Origin: Thermoproteota archaeon
Lineage (GTDB): Archaea > Korarchaeota > Korarchaeia > Korarchaeales > Korarchaeaceae
NCBI GenBank assembly: GCA_027078475.1
Contig: JALWYH010000058.1
Coordinates: 1 to 62,735, forward strand
Length of the DNA stretch: 62,735 nt
Direction: 5' to 3'
In this document: piece after piece, positions 1 to 8,262 of the stretch
Layout of the letters: the number at the start of each line of letters is the position of its first letter
Numbering within the stretch: position 1 is the first letter of the stretch
The notes under the pieces: model-generated
Told to the model about the DNA's origin: nothing
Database searches by the model: none
The model's input: the letters and a program-made list of their open reading frames with translations, nothing else
Position numbers and translations under genes: made by a program

Positions 1-2
1 AG

Positions 3-191
3 GTGACCAACTCGGTGATCATGAGGGGATCCGAGGTACTCCGGTCGAGCATCAGTGACTCCTTGGTGGCCGATGAGGGGAGGATCGAGGGCAGCTCGCT
101 AGAGGGTTGCGTGACCGCGCCGTCCCGTAGGGTGGTGGGGTGCACCTTGACGGGGGAGAGGATCTGGGAGGGCCGGGAGTGCCTCACCTAG
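3..191 (+). CDS. C-terminal end of a sugar-phosphate nucleotidyltransferase-like protein (partial)
   Basis: Only the last 62 residues are in the window, and the frame is open to the left edge, so the true start lies outside. The visible part is a run of short hydrophobic hexapeptide-like turns (I..S.I.DS.V, I.GS.L.GC.) typical of a left-handed beta-helix. Such a tail closes archaeal glucose-1-phosphate thymidylyltransferase and GlmU-like enzymes. No catalytic region can be seen, so substrate cannot be judged, and another hexapeptide-repeat protein is possible. The stop codon overlaps the end of the convergent GTPase gene by 8 bases. Confidence 0.45.
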   Translation: MTNSVIMRGSEVLRSSISDSLVADEGRIEGSSLEGCVTAPSRRVVGCTLTGERIWEGRECLT

Positions 192-1377
192 CAGCCACTA
201 TCTTCACCACGTCCCTGTGCCTCAGCACGTAATCGAGGGAGATCCTTCTCCTCTCCCTAACATCTATCCCGTAGAGCGCCTTCCTCGCTATCTCGCTGTG
301 AATCTTCTCCGCCAGATCCCTGACCGTTCCCTCCCTCGGGAGCAGGATCGCATCGGGGAGGATGTTGCCGTCCTTGTCAGAGAGCTTGGTCTCGTTCTCC
401 ACCGGGAAGACGACCTTCATCCCCAGGACCTCGTAGACGGCAACCTCTAGGGTCCTCTGCACTCCCGTGCTCCCATACCTGGATAGCACCCTCTCCCTTA
501 TGGCCTCCAGCGCCCTCCTCTGGGCGGCCGTGAGCCTCGACTCGTCCAGCACTTCGAAGTCCTCGTCTCCAGGCTCGTATCTGATGAGACCGGCCTTGGC
601 TGCCTTCCTGAGGATGAGCTCGGCCTCTGCCGACACGGGTATGACCGGCTCCTTCAAGCTCTCCGCCATCCTCTTCACGTTCTCTTCAGCCCCCGGGACA
701 TCCACTTTGTTGGCCGCCACCACGAAAGGCTTCCCCCTCCTGAGCACCTCTCTGGAGAAGGACAGTAGATCCCCCTCGCTCCACTCCAGCGGAGACCTCT
801 CCAATGAGAGGTCTCTCAGGACATCCTTTATGAGCTCCCTCCCTATGTCAAGGCCGGACAGGACCTCGTGCAGCGCCTCATCCACGGAGGATCCGGCCAC
901 GAGCTTTCCCCTGATCTTGCTCTTCGATCTCTCTATTATCGAGGCCACCCACAGCGAGAACTCCTCCTTCACTATCATGACATCCTCCACGGGATCGTGG
1001 CTCAGCGGCGGGACCGGGTTGCCCTCCTCATCGGTGGATCCCGATGCATCCACGACTATTATGTTCACGCTGGCCCTCCTGAGATCATCTAGGAACTTGT
1101 TACCCAGTCCCCTCCCCCTGTGAGCACCCCTCACGAGCCCGGCCACATCTAACAGCTTTATGGGAACGTACCTATGTCTCCCATTGCACCATCCGTATTT
1201 GGGGTTGCACCTCACCCCGAACTCCGTGCAGACGGACTCCACCCTGATGTACCCGACACCCTCATTGGGATTTATGGTTACGAACGGTCTGTTCTCCCTC
1301 TCAGCCTCCACAAGAGTTGCTGCCGAGAAGAAGGTGGTCTTCCCCACATTTGTCTTTCCCACCAGGCCTACAAGCAT
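184..1377 (-). CDS. OLA1/YchF-like translation-associated GTPase
   Basis: A cytoplasmic P-loop GTPase of the Obg/OLA1 group, which associates with ribosomes. Visible motifs are Walker A GKTNVGKT at residues 7-14, G3 DVAG at about 77-80 and G4 NKVD near 228, followed by a C-terminal TGS-like region after about residue 310. NKVD predicts GTP rather than the ATP preference of bacterial YchF, which lacks it. The ATG at 1377 is preferred over an upstream in-frame TTG at 1398. A perfect ATTTTAAAAT lies at 1399-1408, 26 bp upstream of that ATG, so the mRNA is probably leaderless and the TTG would sit inside the promoter. Divergent to the L15e gene. Confidence 0.9.
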   Translation of the reverse strand: MLVGLVGKTNVGKTTFFSAATLVEAERENRPFVTINPNEGVGYIRVESVCTEFGVRCNPKYGWCNGRHRYVPIKLLDVAGLVRGAHRGRGLGNKFLDDLRRASVNIIVVDASGSTDEEGNPVPPLSHDPVEDVMIVKEEFSLWVASIIERSKSKIRGKLVAGSSVDEALHEVLSGLDIGRELIKDVLRDLSLERSPLEWSEGDLLSFSREVLRRGKPFVVAANKVDVPGAEENVKRMAESLKEPVIPVSAEAELILRKAAKAGLIRYEPGDEDFEVLDESRLTAAQRRALEAIRERVLSRYGSTGVQRTLEVAVYEVLGMKVVFPVENETKLSDKDGNILPDAILLPREGTVRDLAEKIHSEIARKALYGIDVRERRRISLDYVLRHRDVVKIVAAR

Positions 1378-1396
1378 CCCGCTCCCCCGAACTATC

Positions 1397-1408
1397 AAAT
1401 TTTAAAAT
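1397..1408. promoter_or_regulatory. Shared palindromic TATA region between OLA1-like GTPase and L15e
   Basis: The AT-rich palindrome AAATTTTAAAAT sits in the only AT-rich stretch between the two divergent genes. Its centre is 26 bp from the GTPase ATG on the minus strand and about 40 bp from the L15e TTG on the plus strand. It can therefore serve both directions as a bidirectional archaeal TATA element. Confidence 0.6.
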
Positions 1409-1442
1409 CCACCAGTGGTGGGCCTGACTGCAGGGTGTAAAC

Positions 1443-2045
1443 TTGGTAGTCGCGGGAAGGTACATGGAGAAGCTGACTTGGAGGAGGCGCAAGGAGGATC
1501 CGGATCTGGTCAAACTCTGGAAGGACAGGCTGATACGGTGGAGGAGGGAGCCTGCGGTCGTCAGGGTTGACAGACCAACTAGGATTGACAGGGCCAGATC
1601 TCTCGGCTACAGGGCCAAGCAGGGTTTCGTCGTGGTCAGGGTGAGGTTGAGGAAGGGGGGCAGGAGGAAGGGGAGGCCCCGATCCGGCAGGAAGCCCGCG
1701 GGGCTCGGTATACTAAAGCTGACCCCTGGCAAGAGCATAAGGTGGATAGCCGAGGAGAGAGCCGCTAGGAAGTTCCCCAACCTAGAAGTCCTCAACTCCT
1801 ATTACGTGGCGGAGGATGGGAAGTACTTCTGGTACGAGGTGATAATGGTTGACCCGCACCACCCGGTTATAAAGTCCGATCCGAGGGTCAACTGGATACT
1901 CGACCCGGCCAACAAGAGGAGGGTCTTCAGGGGGCTCACCAGCGCCGGCAAGAAATCTAGGGGACTCAGATCCTCCAGGGGAATACCTGATATCGTGAGG
2001 AGGTTCAAGCGGAAGAGGAGGCTGGCCCGGGGGCTGGGGGCCTGA
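1443..2045 (+). CDS. rpl15e: 50S ribosomal protein L15e
   Basis: Archaeal/eukaryotic large-subunit protein L15e, which binds 23S rRNA. The family core is easy to read: [15 protein letters not shown], then [19 protein letters not shown], a very basic middle and a C-terminal basic tail with RGLRSSRGI. Length is 200 aa, the family's usual size. The TTG at 1443 is chosen because the family has an N-terminal segment before the tryptophan-rich core; the ATG at 1464 would shorten it. First gene of the long plus-strand informational superoperon. Confidence 0.95.
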   Translation: MVVAGRYMEKLTWRRRKEDPDLVKLWKDRLIRWRREPAVVRVDRPTRIDRARSLGYRAKQGFVVVRVRLRKGGRRKGRPRSGRKPAGLGILKLTPGKSIRWIAEERAARKFPNLEVLNSYYVAEDGKYFWYEVIMVDPHHPVIKSDPRVNWILDPANKRRVFRGLTSAGKKSRGLRSSRGIPDIVRRFKRKRRLARGLGA

Positions 2046-2050
2046 CCCGA

Positions 2051-2500
2051 TTGAGCCCCCTCAAACTATCCTCGGCCGAGATAACCACGATGGTTTACCC
2101 AACCGAGCTGGAGGACAGGGTAAGATCCATCCTCATTTTCCTCTCAGGAGAGAACGGTGATATAGCCGAGGAGAGGTTCTCCAGCCATTACGGGTACTCA
2201 TTCAAGGTCCTAACTGTCAGAGTAGATTGGGAGGCCGCTGAAAACCTGTTCAGGGTTCTCATATGCTCCCTTCCAGATTACGACTTGGAGCTCCTCCTAA
2301 GAACTCTCCAGAGCAGGATGGAGGGGAGGCATCTCTACCTGAGGCTCGACAAGCAGGAGCTGGTGGATGGCAGGCACACCCTCTACTCAGGAGGCCCCGG
2401 TGGCTACGTCAGGATAAAGTTCACCTTTAGCAAGAAGATCTCCGATCTGGAATCCATGATAAGGGAGACGAGGAAAACTTGCCGGTCTACATCGACGTGA
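2051..2500 (+). CDS. COG1325-type RNA-binding protein (exosome/RNase P neighbourhood)
   Basis: A 149-residue protein of the archaeal COG1325 family, predicted RNA-binding and historically called an exosome-associated subunit. The N-terminus carries a YPTE segment and the C-terminus has a basic RIKFTFSKK stretch. The assignment leans on context: in many archaea this family sits between L15e and the RNase P p30 gene, exactly as here. Start is a TTG five bases after the L15e stop; the 3' end overlaps rnp3 by 22 bases, indicating translational coupling. Its biochemical role is not established. Confidence 0.7.
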   Translation: MSPLKLSSAEITTMVYPTELEDRVRSILIFLSGENGDIAEERFSSHYGYSFKVLTVRVDWEAAENLFRVLICSLPDYDLELLLRTLQSRMEGRHLYLRLDKQELVDGRHTLYSGGPGGYVRIKFTFSKKISDLESMIRETRKTCRSTST

Positions 2501-3132
2501 TAGCCCCGGAGAACCGGAGCCTATTGGAGGAGATGGTAGAGAAGGCCCTCTCCCTTGGCTTCGGCGCTGTGGGGGTGGTGGGAAGCCCGGGCGACTTGCC
2601 CGAGGGGGCGTTCAGGGTGTCCGTGGTGAAGTCCTCTGAGATACCTCACGGTGCCAGAAAGCTCAGAGGAGCATCGAGGCTGCTTATAGCAGTCCCTCGG
2701 AGCCTCGAGGAGGCAAGGAGATCCACCTTCAGCAAGCTGGTGGATGGTGTGATGGCCAGCTATGACACCGCGAGGCCGAACTTCGACTACGTGTGCGCCA
2801 GGCAATTGAAGAGGAACGAGGGAACCCTGTTCATCCCGGTGGTACCCATGGTTAGCAGGATGCTCGGAGAACCTAGGGTGATCAGGAACGTGAGGTTGGA
2901 GGTCAGAATAGCCCTCCACGCGGGTCTCTACCCCATGATAGCCTCCATGGCCCGCAGACCGGAGGAGGTAGTGCCGCCCCGTCTGCTTGTCTCCTTCGGT
3001 GAATTCATGCTGGACCTCAGGAGGGAGCAGGCCAAGGCGATGGTGAAGGATTTCCCCTCCTACATGATCAGCGGGGGCAGGAGGCTGAGGGTCAGGGGGG
3101 TTGTCACGGATGAAATTCAGGATACCGATTGA
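2479..3132 (+). CDS. rnp3: RNase P protein component 3 (p30)
   Basis: Archaeal homologue of eukaryotic Rpp30, a TIM-barrel-like protein of the RNase P holoenzyme that matures tRNA 5' ends. Supporting features are the N-terminal YIDV strand, the DGVMASYDTARPNFDYVCARQLKRN core and the C-terminal segment with RREQAKAMVKDFPSYM. Length 217 aa is normal. The TTG start overlaps the COG1325 gene and places the conserved first strand at the N-terminus. Rnp2 follows with an overlap, and the Rnp2-Rnp3 pair forms a subcomplex in the enzyme. Confidence 0.9.
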   Translation: MPVYIDVIAPENRSLLEEMVEKALSLGFGAVGVVGSPGDLPEGAFRVSVVKSSEIPHGARKLRGASRLLIAVPRSLEEARRSTFSKLVDGVMASYDTARPNFDYVCARQLKRNEGTLFIPVVPMVSRMLGEPRVIRNVRLEVRIALHAGLYPMIASMARRPEEVVPPRLLVSFGEFMLDLRREQAKAMVKDFPSYMISGGRRLRVRGVVTDEIQDTD

Positions 3133-3454
3133 TCTTAAGGAGAGAAGGAGGTACGTGTGCCTGATCGCCCGGGTACCAAGGAATGAGATAATGGGAATGA
3201 TCAGAAGGAGACTGAAGGAGATCTCCGGTATAAAGGGGTGTGGAATACATAGGTTCGCTCTCATACCCATTGGTGATGATGCGTTCGTGCTGAGAACCAG
3301 TGAGGGATCCATCGCCGCCCTGCTGACGGCTCTTCTGGTGAGCAAGTACTTGGATATGCCCTCACTTGAGGTGAGGGGGGTGTCGGGAACCATCAGTAAG
3401 GCGAAGGAGCTTTGCACCGTTTCCAGCCCTGACGAGCGACGTATCCAATCGTGA
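3110..3454 (+). CDS. rnp2: RNase P protein component 2 (Pop5)
   Basis: Small RRM-like RNase P subunit that pairs with Rnp3 to support the catalytic domain of RNase P RNA. The family's opening pattern, basic residues then RRRYVCLI, is seen directly, followed by helix-strand alternation and a GIKGCGIHRFALIPI segment. The ATG at 3110 is chosen; an upstream TTG at 3101 would only add three residues. The gene overlaps the end of rnp3 by 23 bases. The last residues (SSPDERRIQS) look like a disordered tail. Confidence 0.88.
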   Translation: MKFRIPIDLKERRRYVCLIARVPRNEIMGMIRRRLKEISGIKGCGIHRFALIPIGDDAFVLRTSEGSIAALLTALLVSKYLDMPSLEVRGVSGTISKAKELCTVSSPDERRIQS

Positions 3455-3468
3455 TCGTGAGGGAAAAC

Positions 3469-3477
3469 TCTTTATGT
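3469..3477 (+). promoter_or_regulatory. Probable TATA box for psmA
   Basis: TCTTTATGT is preceded by a purine-rich, BRE-like GGGAAAAC at 3461-3468. It would place a transcript start near 3500, leaving a short leader with a GGGGTGG ribosome-binding site at 3511-3517 before the ATG at 3522. It splits the superoperon into an RNase P part and a proteasome/exosome part. Confidence 0.5.
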
Positions 3478-3521
3478 CCTAGGACTTTTCAATGACTGAA
3501 CATCCTTAGCGGGGTGGACAA

Positions 3522-4232
3522 ATGTTTCCACAGGTCACAGGTTATGATAGGGCGATCACCGTCTTCAGCCCAGATGGCAGGCTCCTCCAGGTGGAGTATG
3601 CCCTTTCCGCGACCAAGAGAACCCCTCTGGCACTTGGTATAAAGTGCAAGGATGGGGTCGTCCTCTTGGCCGTGAGGAAGTACGTTTCCCCTTTGGCTAC
3701 ACCTCCCGAGAAGATATACAAGATAGATAACCACATAGGGGCTATAGCAGCTGGCCTGGTCGGAGATGGCCTAGTCCTTATAGAGAAGGGCAGGCTGGAG
3801 GCCCAGTACAACAGGCTCATATACGGCGAGCCCATAACCGTGAAGAACTTGGCCAAGAGGATAGCCGTGCACAAGCAGCAGTTCACTCAGTACGCCGGTC
3901 TTAGGCCATTCGGCGTCATGATGATAATAGGCGGAATAGATGAGGGTCCCGAGCTCTACGTTACCCATCCTGGAGGGGCCTTCTACGACTATGCTGCCTT
4001 CGCGGTGGGCAAGAACTCAGACAAGGTGAATGAAGCCCTGAAGCAGACCTACAAGCGGGACATGTCCCTGGACGAGTGCCTGGCGTACGCCATCAAGCTG
4101 ATAATGGATGCGGAGGAGGGAGAGATAACCGCCGGTTCCTTGGAGGTGGCGGTCATAGACACCGAGACCAAGAAGTTCAGGAAGCTCTCCTTGAAGGAGC
4201 TTGAGAAGTACGTCAAGAGGGCTAAGGGGTGA
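3522..4232 (+). CDS. psmA: Proteasome alpha subunit
   Basis: Forms the outer rings and gate of the 20S proteasome. The signature GYDRAITVFSPDGRLLQVEYA is at residues 7-27, and the ring-packing core has GVVLLAVRKYVS. Length 236 aa is standard. It sits directly upstream of SBDS and the exosome genes, the usual archaeal arrangement. A beta subunit is encoded 29 kb away at 33298-33894 on the other strand. Start is fixed by GGGGTGG five bases before the ATG. Confidence 0.97.
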   Translation: MFPQVTGYDRAITVFSPDGRLLQVEYALSATKRTPLALGIKCKDGVVLLAVRKYVSPLATPPEKIYKIDNHIGAIAAGLVGDGLVLIEKGRLEAQYNRLIYGEPITVKNLAKRIAVHKQQFTQYAGLRPFGVMMIIGGIDEGPELYVTHPGGAFYDYAAFAVGKNSDKVNEALKQTYKRDMSLDECLAYAIKLIMDAEEGEITAGSLEVAVIDTETKKFRKLSLKELEKYVKRAKG

Positions 4233-4233
4233 T

Positions 4234-4917
4234 TTGAGGGTGCCCGAGCCCGTCATAGCCAGAATAACTCGGGCCGGAAAGAGGTTCGAGATCTACGTTT
4301 ACCCGGACAAGGCCTACCAGTTCAGGGAAGGCAAATCAGTTGATGTGAGGGACATCCTGGCCGTGGAGAATGTGTTCACTGACGCTAGGAAGGCCCTCAA
4401 GGCCTCATCCTCTGACCTGAAGAAGGCCTTCGGGACCACCGATCCCTACAGGATAGCGGAGGTGATCCTTAGGGAGGGCGAGGTTCAGCTGACCGCCGAG
4501 TACAGGAAGAAGCTCCAGGAGGAGAGGACGCGCTGGATAGTGAACTACATCCACAAGAACTTCGTCGATCCCCAGACGAATCTACCGCATCCCATATCTA
4601 GGATACAGAAGGCCCTGAAGGAGGCCAAAGTTAAGATAGATCCCATGAAGGAGCCGGAGCAACAGGTTAAGGACGTGGTCGATCAACTGAGGAAGATCCT
4701 CCCACTGAAGAGCGGTCAGGTGAGGATTGTGGTGACAGTCCCTTCATCGGCCTGGGCCAAGGCTAGATCGCTCTTGGCAGGTCAGGGCAGCATACTGTCG
4801 GAGAAGTGGTCTGATGACGGAGCCCAAGTAACCTTCATGGTTGAACTACCAATAGGGGCCCAGATGCTGGTCCTCGAGAGGATAGGAGAGATGGGAGGCC
4901 AGGCGAAAGTTGAGTGA
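4234..4917 (+). CDS. SBDS family ribosome maturation protein
   Basis: Archaeal orthologue of the Shwachman-Bodian-Diamond protein, which in eukaryotes works with the EFL1 GTPase to release eIF6 from new 60S subunits. The N-terminal FYSH domain has [23 protein letters not shown]; the middle has [20 protein letters not shown] and PHP; the C-terminal ferredoxin-like domain ends the protein. The TTG at 4234 follows the psmA stop by one base and gives the usual 227 residues. A longer form from 4201 would overlap psmA with no similarity. Confidence 0.95.
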   Translation: MRVPEPVIARITRAGKRFEIYVYPDKAYQFREGKSVDVRDILAVENVFTDARKALKASSSDLKKAFGTTDPYRIAEVILREGEVQLTAEYRKKLQEERTRWIVNYIHKNFVDPQTNLPHPISRIQKALKEAKVKIDPMKEPEQQVKDVVDQLRKILPLKSGQVRIVVTVPSSAWAKARSLLAGQGSILSEKWSDDGAQVTFMVELPIGAQMLVLERIGEMGGQAKVE

Positions 4918-5602
4918 TAGTGTGGTGCTCGTCAAGAATAGGGAGGTAGTGATCCCAGGTCAGCCCTTGGCTAGGGGGCGATTCAAGCTCGGGAGAGACG
5001 TCTATCGAGATGAGTCCGGCATCATACGAGCCAAGAAGCTGGGTCTAGCGGACATAAAGGACGACACTATATCCGTGGTCCCGCTGTCCGGCGTCTACAT
5101 ACCGAGGGAGGGGGACATAGTGATAGGGATCGTCTCTAGGATAAGTGGATCCACCATTATGGTGGACATAAGATCTCCCTACCAAGGAGTGATCCCGATT
5201 CCGAGGGGAAGGGCCACTGAAAGGGTGGACATGAGGAAGTACAACCTGAAGATGGGGGATGTGATACTGGCCAAGGTCAAGGCGTTTGACGGTTCATCCT
5301 CCCTGCTGCTCACCATAGACATGGAGGGTCTAGGCAAGCTGGAGGGGGGCTACCTGCTCGAGGTGGAGCCGGCAAAGGTTCCCAGGGTGATCGGCAAGAG
5401 GCAGTCGATGCTCACCATCCTAAAGGAGAAAACCCACAGCGACATAATAGTAGGAAATAACGGGAGGATCTGGGTTCGCTCCCCTTCGCTCAAGGAGCTT
5501 CTGGCCCTGGAAAAGGCCCTTAAGAAGATAGAGACAGAATCCCACGTTTCGGGACTCAGCGATAGGGTGTCATCCCTCCTCTCGGAGGAGCTCTCTCGCT
5601 GA
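4910..5602 (+). CDS. rrp4: Exosome RNA-binding cap subunit Rrp4
   Basis: Cap protein of the archaeal exosome, which degrades and tails RNA from the 3' end. The order is an N-terminal beta domain with [13 protein letters not shown], an S1 domain at about 65-140 ([26 protein letters not shown]) and a KH domain at about 150-205 ([18 protein letters not shown]). It recruits poly(A)-rich RNA to the Rrp41/Rrp42 hexamer encoded just downstream. The TTG start overlaps the SBDS stop by 8 bases. Confidence 0.95.
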   Translation: MSDSVVLVKNREVVIPGQPLARGRFKLGRDVYRDESGIIRAKKLGLADIKDDTISVVPLSGVYIPREGDIVIGIVSRISGSTIMVDIRSPYQGVIPIPRGRATERVDMRKYNLKMGDVILAKVKAFDGSSSLLLTIDMEGLGKLEGGYLLEVEPAKVPRVIGKRQSMLTILKEKTHSDIIVGNNGRIWVRSPSLKELLALEKALKKIETESHVSGLSDRVSSLLSEELSR

Positions 5603-5679
5603 GCTTGCGTATCTTATGCCGGGATTATGTGAGTTGGATTGGATTGTGAGGATGGGGAATAAGAGAGGAGGTATGGGAT

Positions 5680-6435
5680 ATGCCCCTATATGTGGAGAAG
5701 AAGCCCGAGGTTCTGATAACCGAGGAGGGGGTCAGGACCGATGGGAGGAAGCCCTACGAGATGAGACCCGTCAGGATGACCGTAGGAATCCTTGACAAGG
5801 CTGACGGGTCGGCCTTCGTCGAATGGGGTGGTAACAAGATACTCGCGGCCGTCTTCGGGCCGAGAGAGGTGCATCCAAAGCACCTGACCCTGCCCGACAG
5901 GGCGCTAGTCAGAGCCAGGTACAACATGGCACCATTCTCGACCCCCGAGAGGAAGAGGCCCGGGCCGGATAGGAGGAGCGTCGAACTATCAAAGGTCATA
6001 AGGGAGGCTCTCAAGCCGGCCATATTCGTGGAAAACTATCCCGGTTCAGTTATAGACGTGTTCATAGAGGTCCTCAGATCTGACGCGGGCACGAGGGTTG
6101 CGGGAGTGAACGCGGCATCTCTGGCGCTGGCCAACGCCGGCATAGCCATGAGGGGACTCGTGGCCGCCTGCGCCGTCGGCAGGGTCGGAGATTTCGTGAT
6201 ATGCGATCCCAACCATGATGAGGACATGTGGGGAGATGCCGACATGCCCATGGCCATGCTCATGGAATCTGAGAAGATAACGCTCCTCCAGACGGATGGG
6301 CCCATGACGGAGGATCAGTTCAGGGAAGCCCTTAAACTGGGAAGGAACGCGATTCGCTTCCTCTACGAGATGCAGAAGGAGGCGTTGAAGAGGCCTTACC
6401 AAGTTATCGAGAGATCGGTTAGGGGTGCGGTGTGA
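5680..6435 (+). CDS. rrp41: Exosome catalytic subunit Rrp41
   Basis: RNase PH-fold subunit carrying the phosphorolytic active site of the exosome. Visible are GVRTDGRKPYEMRPVRM at the start, the RSDAGTRVAGVNAA core near 133-146 and the catalytic acidic cluster EDMWGDADMP around residues 181-190. GGAGGT at about 5661-5666 precedes the ATG. A 77-base gap separates it from rrp4; no gene or clear TATA box is seen there. The stop overlaps the start of rrp42 by one base (TGATG). Confidence 0.97.
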   Translation: MPLYVEKKPEVLITEEGVRTDGRKPYEMRPVRMTVGILDKADGSAFVEWGGNKILAAVFGPREVHPKHLTLPDRALVRARYNMAPFSTPERKRPGPDRRSVELSKVIREALKPAIFVENYPGSVIDVFIEVLRSDAGTRVAGVNAASLALANAGIAMRGLVAACAVGRVGDFVICDPNHDEDMWGDADMPMAMLMESEKITLLQTDGPMTEDQFREALKLGRNAIRFLYEMQKEALKRPYQVIERSVRGAV

Positions 6436-7241
6436 TGTTCGAGTCAGGTATGCTGACCCACAACCTACTCAAGGAGTACGTCAGGGACCTGATAACCAAG
6501 GGTCAGAGGATAGACGGGAGGGGGTTCCAGGAGTACAGGCCAATTGAAGTCAAGGAGGGCACGTTCACCAAGGCGGAGGGGGAGGCCTGGCTGAAGCTAG
6601 GGAACACCCAGGTGCTCGTCGGCATCAAGGCTGATGTGGGTGAACCCTTCCCTGACACGCCAGACAAGGGCGTACTCGTATCCAACACGGAGCTCCTCCC
6701 CTTGGCATCACCCACGTTCGAACCGGGTCCACCCAACGAGAATGCCATAGAGGTGGCTAGGGTTGTTGACAGGGCCATAAGGAGCGCGGATGCGGTGGAC
6801 ATGTCCTCCTTGGTCATAGTGGAGGGGAAACTCGTATACATGCTCTTCCTCGACATGTACGTGCTGGACTACGACGGCAATCTGGAAGACTCCCTGACGA
6901 TGGCCAGCCTCATAGCCCTGGGGAGGGCTGAGATTCCTAAGGTGGAGGTTAAGGAGGACGGGGAGATAGAGATCAAGGAGGAGAAGTGGAAGATTAATAT
7001 GAAGGATCTGCCCATCAACTTCACCTTCGTCAAGATAGGGGGACAGCTCCTGCTTGACCCACTCCTCGAGGAGGAGCAGGTTTCCGATGCCGCCATAACC
7101 CTCGCGATAGACAAGGAGGGAAGAGTCTGCTCGATACAGAAGAAACACGGCGAGTTCACCATGGAAGAGATTTTAAATGCCGCCAGCATAGCTCGTAGCA
7201 AGTGGCCTGAGATTGCGGAGAAGGTGAGGGAGGCGATCTGA
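6435..7241 (+). CDS. rrp42: Exosome non-catalytic subunit Rrp42
   Basis: RNase PH-like partner that alternates with Rrp41 in the hexameric ring and supplies RNA-binding surface but lacks the catalytic aspartates. The family start (LLKEYVRDLITKGQRIDGR) and the core LGNTQVLVGIKADVGEPFPDTPDKG are present. The ATG at 6435 overlaps the rrp41 stop by one base; a GTG three bases earlier is possible. Length 268 aa is normal. Confidence 0.96.
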   Translation: MFESGMLTHNLLKEYVRDLITKGQRIDGRGFQEYRPIEVKEGTFTKAEGEAWLKLGNTQVLVGIKADVGEPFPDTPDKGVLVSNTELLPLASPTFEPGPPNENAIEVARVVDRAIRSADAVDMSSLVIVEGKLVYMLFLDMYVLDYDGNLEDSLTMASLIALGRAEIPKVEVKEDGEIEIKEEKWKINMKDLPINFTFVKIGGQLLLDPLLEEEQVSDAAITLAIDKEGRVCSIQKKHGEFTMEEILNAASIARSKWPEIAEKVREAI

Positions 7242-7242
7242 G

Positions 7243-7491
7243 ATGCCAGGAGCACCGAGGGCCAAGCTGAGGACGCCCAGATACGGCCTCAAGATCAGGA
7301 GGAGGGTAGAGTACATCCTCCAGAAGTCCAAGAGGACATATAAGTGCCCCTTCTGCGGGGCCAACGCGGTTAGGAGGATCAGACTGGGCGTGTGGGCTTG
7401 CAAGAAGTGCGGGAAGGTGTTCACGGGCGGGGCATGGGAGCCATTCACCGCCGTCGCCAGGAGCGCTGAGCTAGCAAGGGAGAGGGCTTGA
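7243..7491 (+). CDS. rpl37ae: 50S ribosomal protein L37Ae
   Basis: Small zinc-binding large-subunit protein. A C4 zinc ribbon is read directly (C35-P-F-C38 and C53-K-K-C56), embedded in the family pattern RYGLKIRRRV, YKCPFCG, RRIRLGVWACKKCG and FTGGAWEP. 82 aa, start ATG one base after the rrp42 stop. It is the usual neighbour of the exosome and Brix genes. Confidence 0.96.
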   Translation: MPGAPRAKLRTPRYGLKIRRRVEYILQKSKRTYKCPFCGANAVRRIRLGVWACKKCGKVFTGGAWEPFTAVARSAELARERA

Positions 7492-8060
7492 TCCTCATAA
7501 CCACGACTAGGAGGCCCTCTCGCCGCACCCGCTCTTTCGTTCGCGATCTTTATCACGTCATCCCAGGGGCCATCAGGAGGAACAGGGGGAAGATGTCCTT
7601 GGAGGACCTGAACGAGCTGGCCCTCCAGCTGGGGGCTGGCAGGGTCTTAGTCGTGGGCACCTCCAAGGGGAACCCCTCGTCCCTGACCTTCTATGAGCCG
7701 AGCCTGCCTGTCATAAGACCCCTCTCCATCATCTACTTGAAGGGGGTCTCGCTCCGCAGGGAGATAACCGACAGGAGGGCACCCAGCTTCAGGGAGATGT
7801 GCGTCACCTACTCATCTCCCGACCTAACACACTTGGCCCAGGTGCTGTCCCTCTCCCTCCAATCGGGAGGTCCAGTACTCTCATCCCTGGATCAGCTGCA
7901 CCTGGTAAGGGAATGCGATCTGGTCCTCCACCTGACGACAGAATCCGGAATCCTGGCATCGGCCTCTTTCTACACGACAGGAAAAACTGTGGAGATAGGC
8001 CCGAGGATGAGAATTGGGAGGTTCCGCGAACTTGAGGGTGAAGGTGAGCCTGAGGCTTGA
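7488..8060 (+). CDS. Brix/IMP4 domain rRNA-processing protein
   Basis: Archaeal Brix-domain protein, related to eukaryotic Imp4/Rpf proteins that bind nascent rRNA and assist ribosome assembly. Evidence is the opening ITTTRRPSRRTRSFVRDL, the GRVLVVGTSKGNPSSLTFYE segment and the position between L37Ae and Pcc1, a conserved arrangement. TTG start overlaps the L37Ae stop. 190 aa. Confidence 0.88.
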   Translation: MILITTTRRPSRRTRSFVRDLYHVIPGAIRRNRGKMSLEDLNELALQLGAGRVLVVGTSKGNPSSLTFYEPSLPVIRPLSIIYLKGVSLRREITDRRAPSFREMCVTYSSPDLTHLAQVLSLSLQSGGPVLSSLDQLHLVRECDLVLHLTTESGILASASFYTTGKTVEIGPRMRIGRFRELEGEGEPEA

Positions 8061-8262
8061 GGTGAGCTTCGAGGAAGGGGAAGATGCCTCCCACTTCTAC
8101 AGGGCCCTGAAGCCCGACTTCCCCGAGTTGGACATCAGCCTCGCCGGTGACAGGGTTTCCGTGGTCCTGAAGGATCTTCCTCCCTCCAGGGCCAGGGCCT
8201 TGGCCAACAGCATCCTGAGAACGGTCCAGCTTTTCCAGAGGATGGCCGAGGCATTCACGTGA
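8032..8262 (+). CDS. pcc1: KEOPS complex subunit Pcc1
   Basis: Small dimerisation subunit of KEOPS, the complex that makes t6A37 in ANN-decoding tRNAs. The alpha-beta pattern fits: a strand SLRLEVSFEEGEDA, then RALKPDFPELD, VVLKDLPPSRARALANSILRTV. The TTG at 8032 gives a typical 76-residue Pcc1; it overlaps the Brix gene by 29 bases. Last gene of the superoperon; its stop overlaps the convergent glycosyltransferase by 8 bases. The catalytic Kae1 gene is not in the window. Confidence 0.8.
   Translation: MRVKVSLRLEVSFEEGEDASHFYRALKPDFPELDISLAGDRVSVVLKDLPPSRARALANSILRTVQLFQRMAEAFT

Noticed and set aside
467-1123. 218-codon open frame on the plus strand
   Set aside because: Lies fully antisense to the OLA1-like GTPase and has serine/leucine-rich low-information sequence, as expected for a shadow of a GC-rich gene.
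2521-3417. 298-codon open frame on the minus strand
   Set aside because: Crosses rnp3 and rnp2, both well supported on the plus strand; sequence is rich in His, Pro and Gly and resembles no family.
5603-5679. Possible small gene between rrp4 and rrp41
   Set aside because: The only open frame starting here runs out of frame into rrp41 and shows no family pattern; nothing else is seen in the 77 bases.
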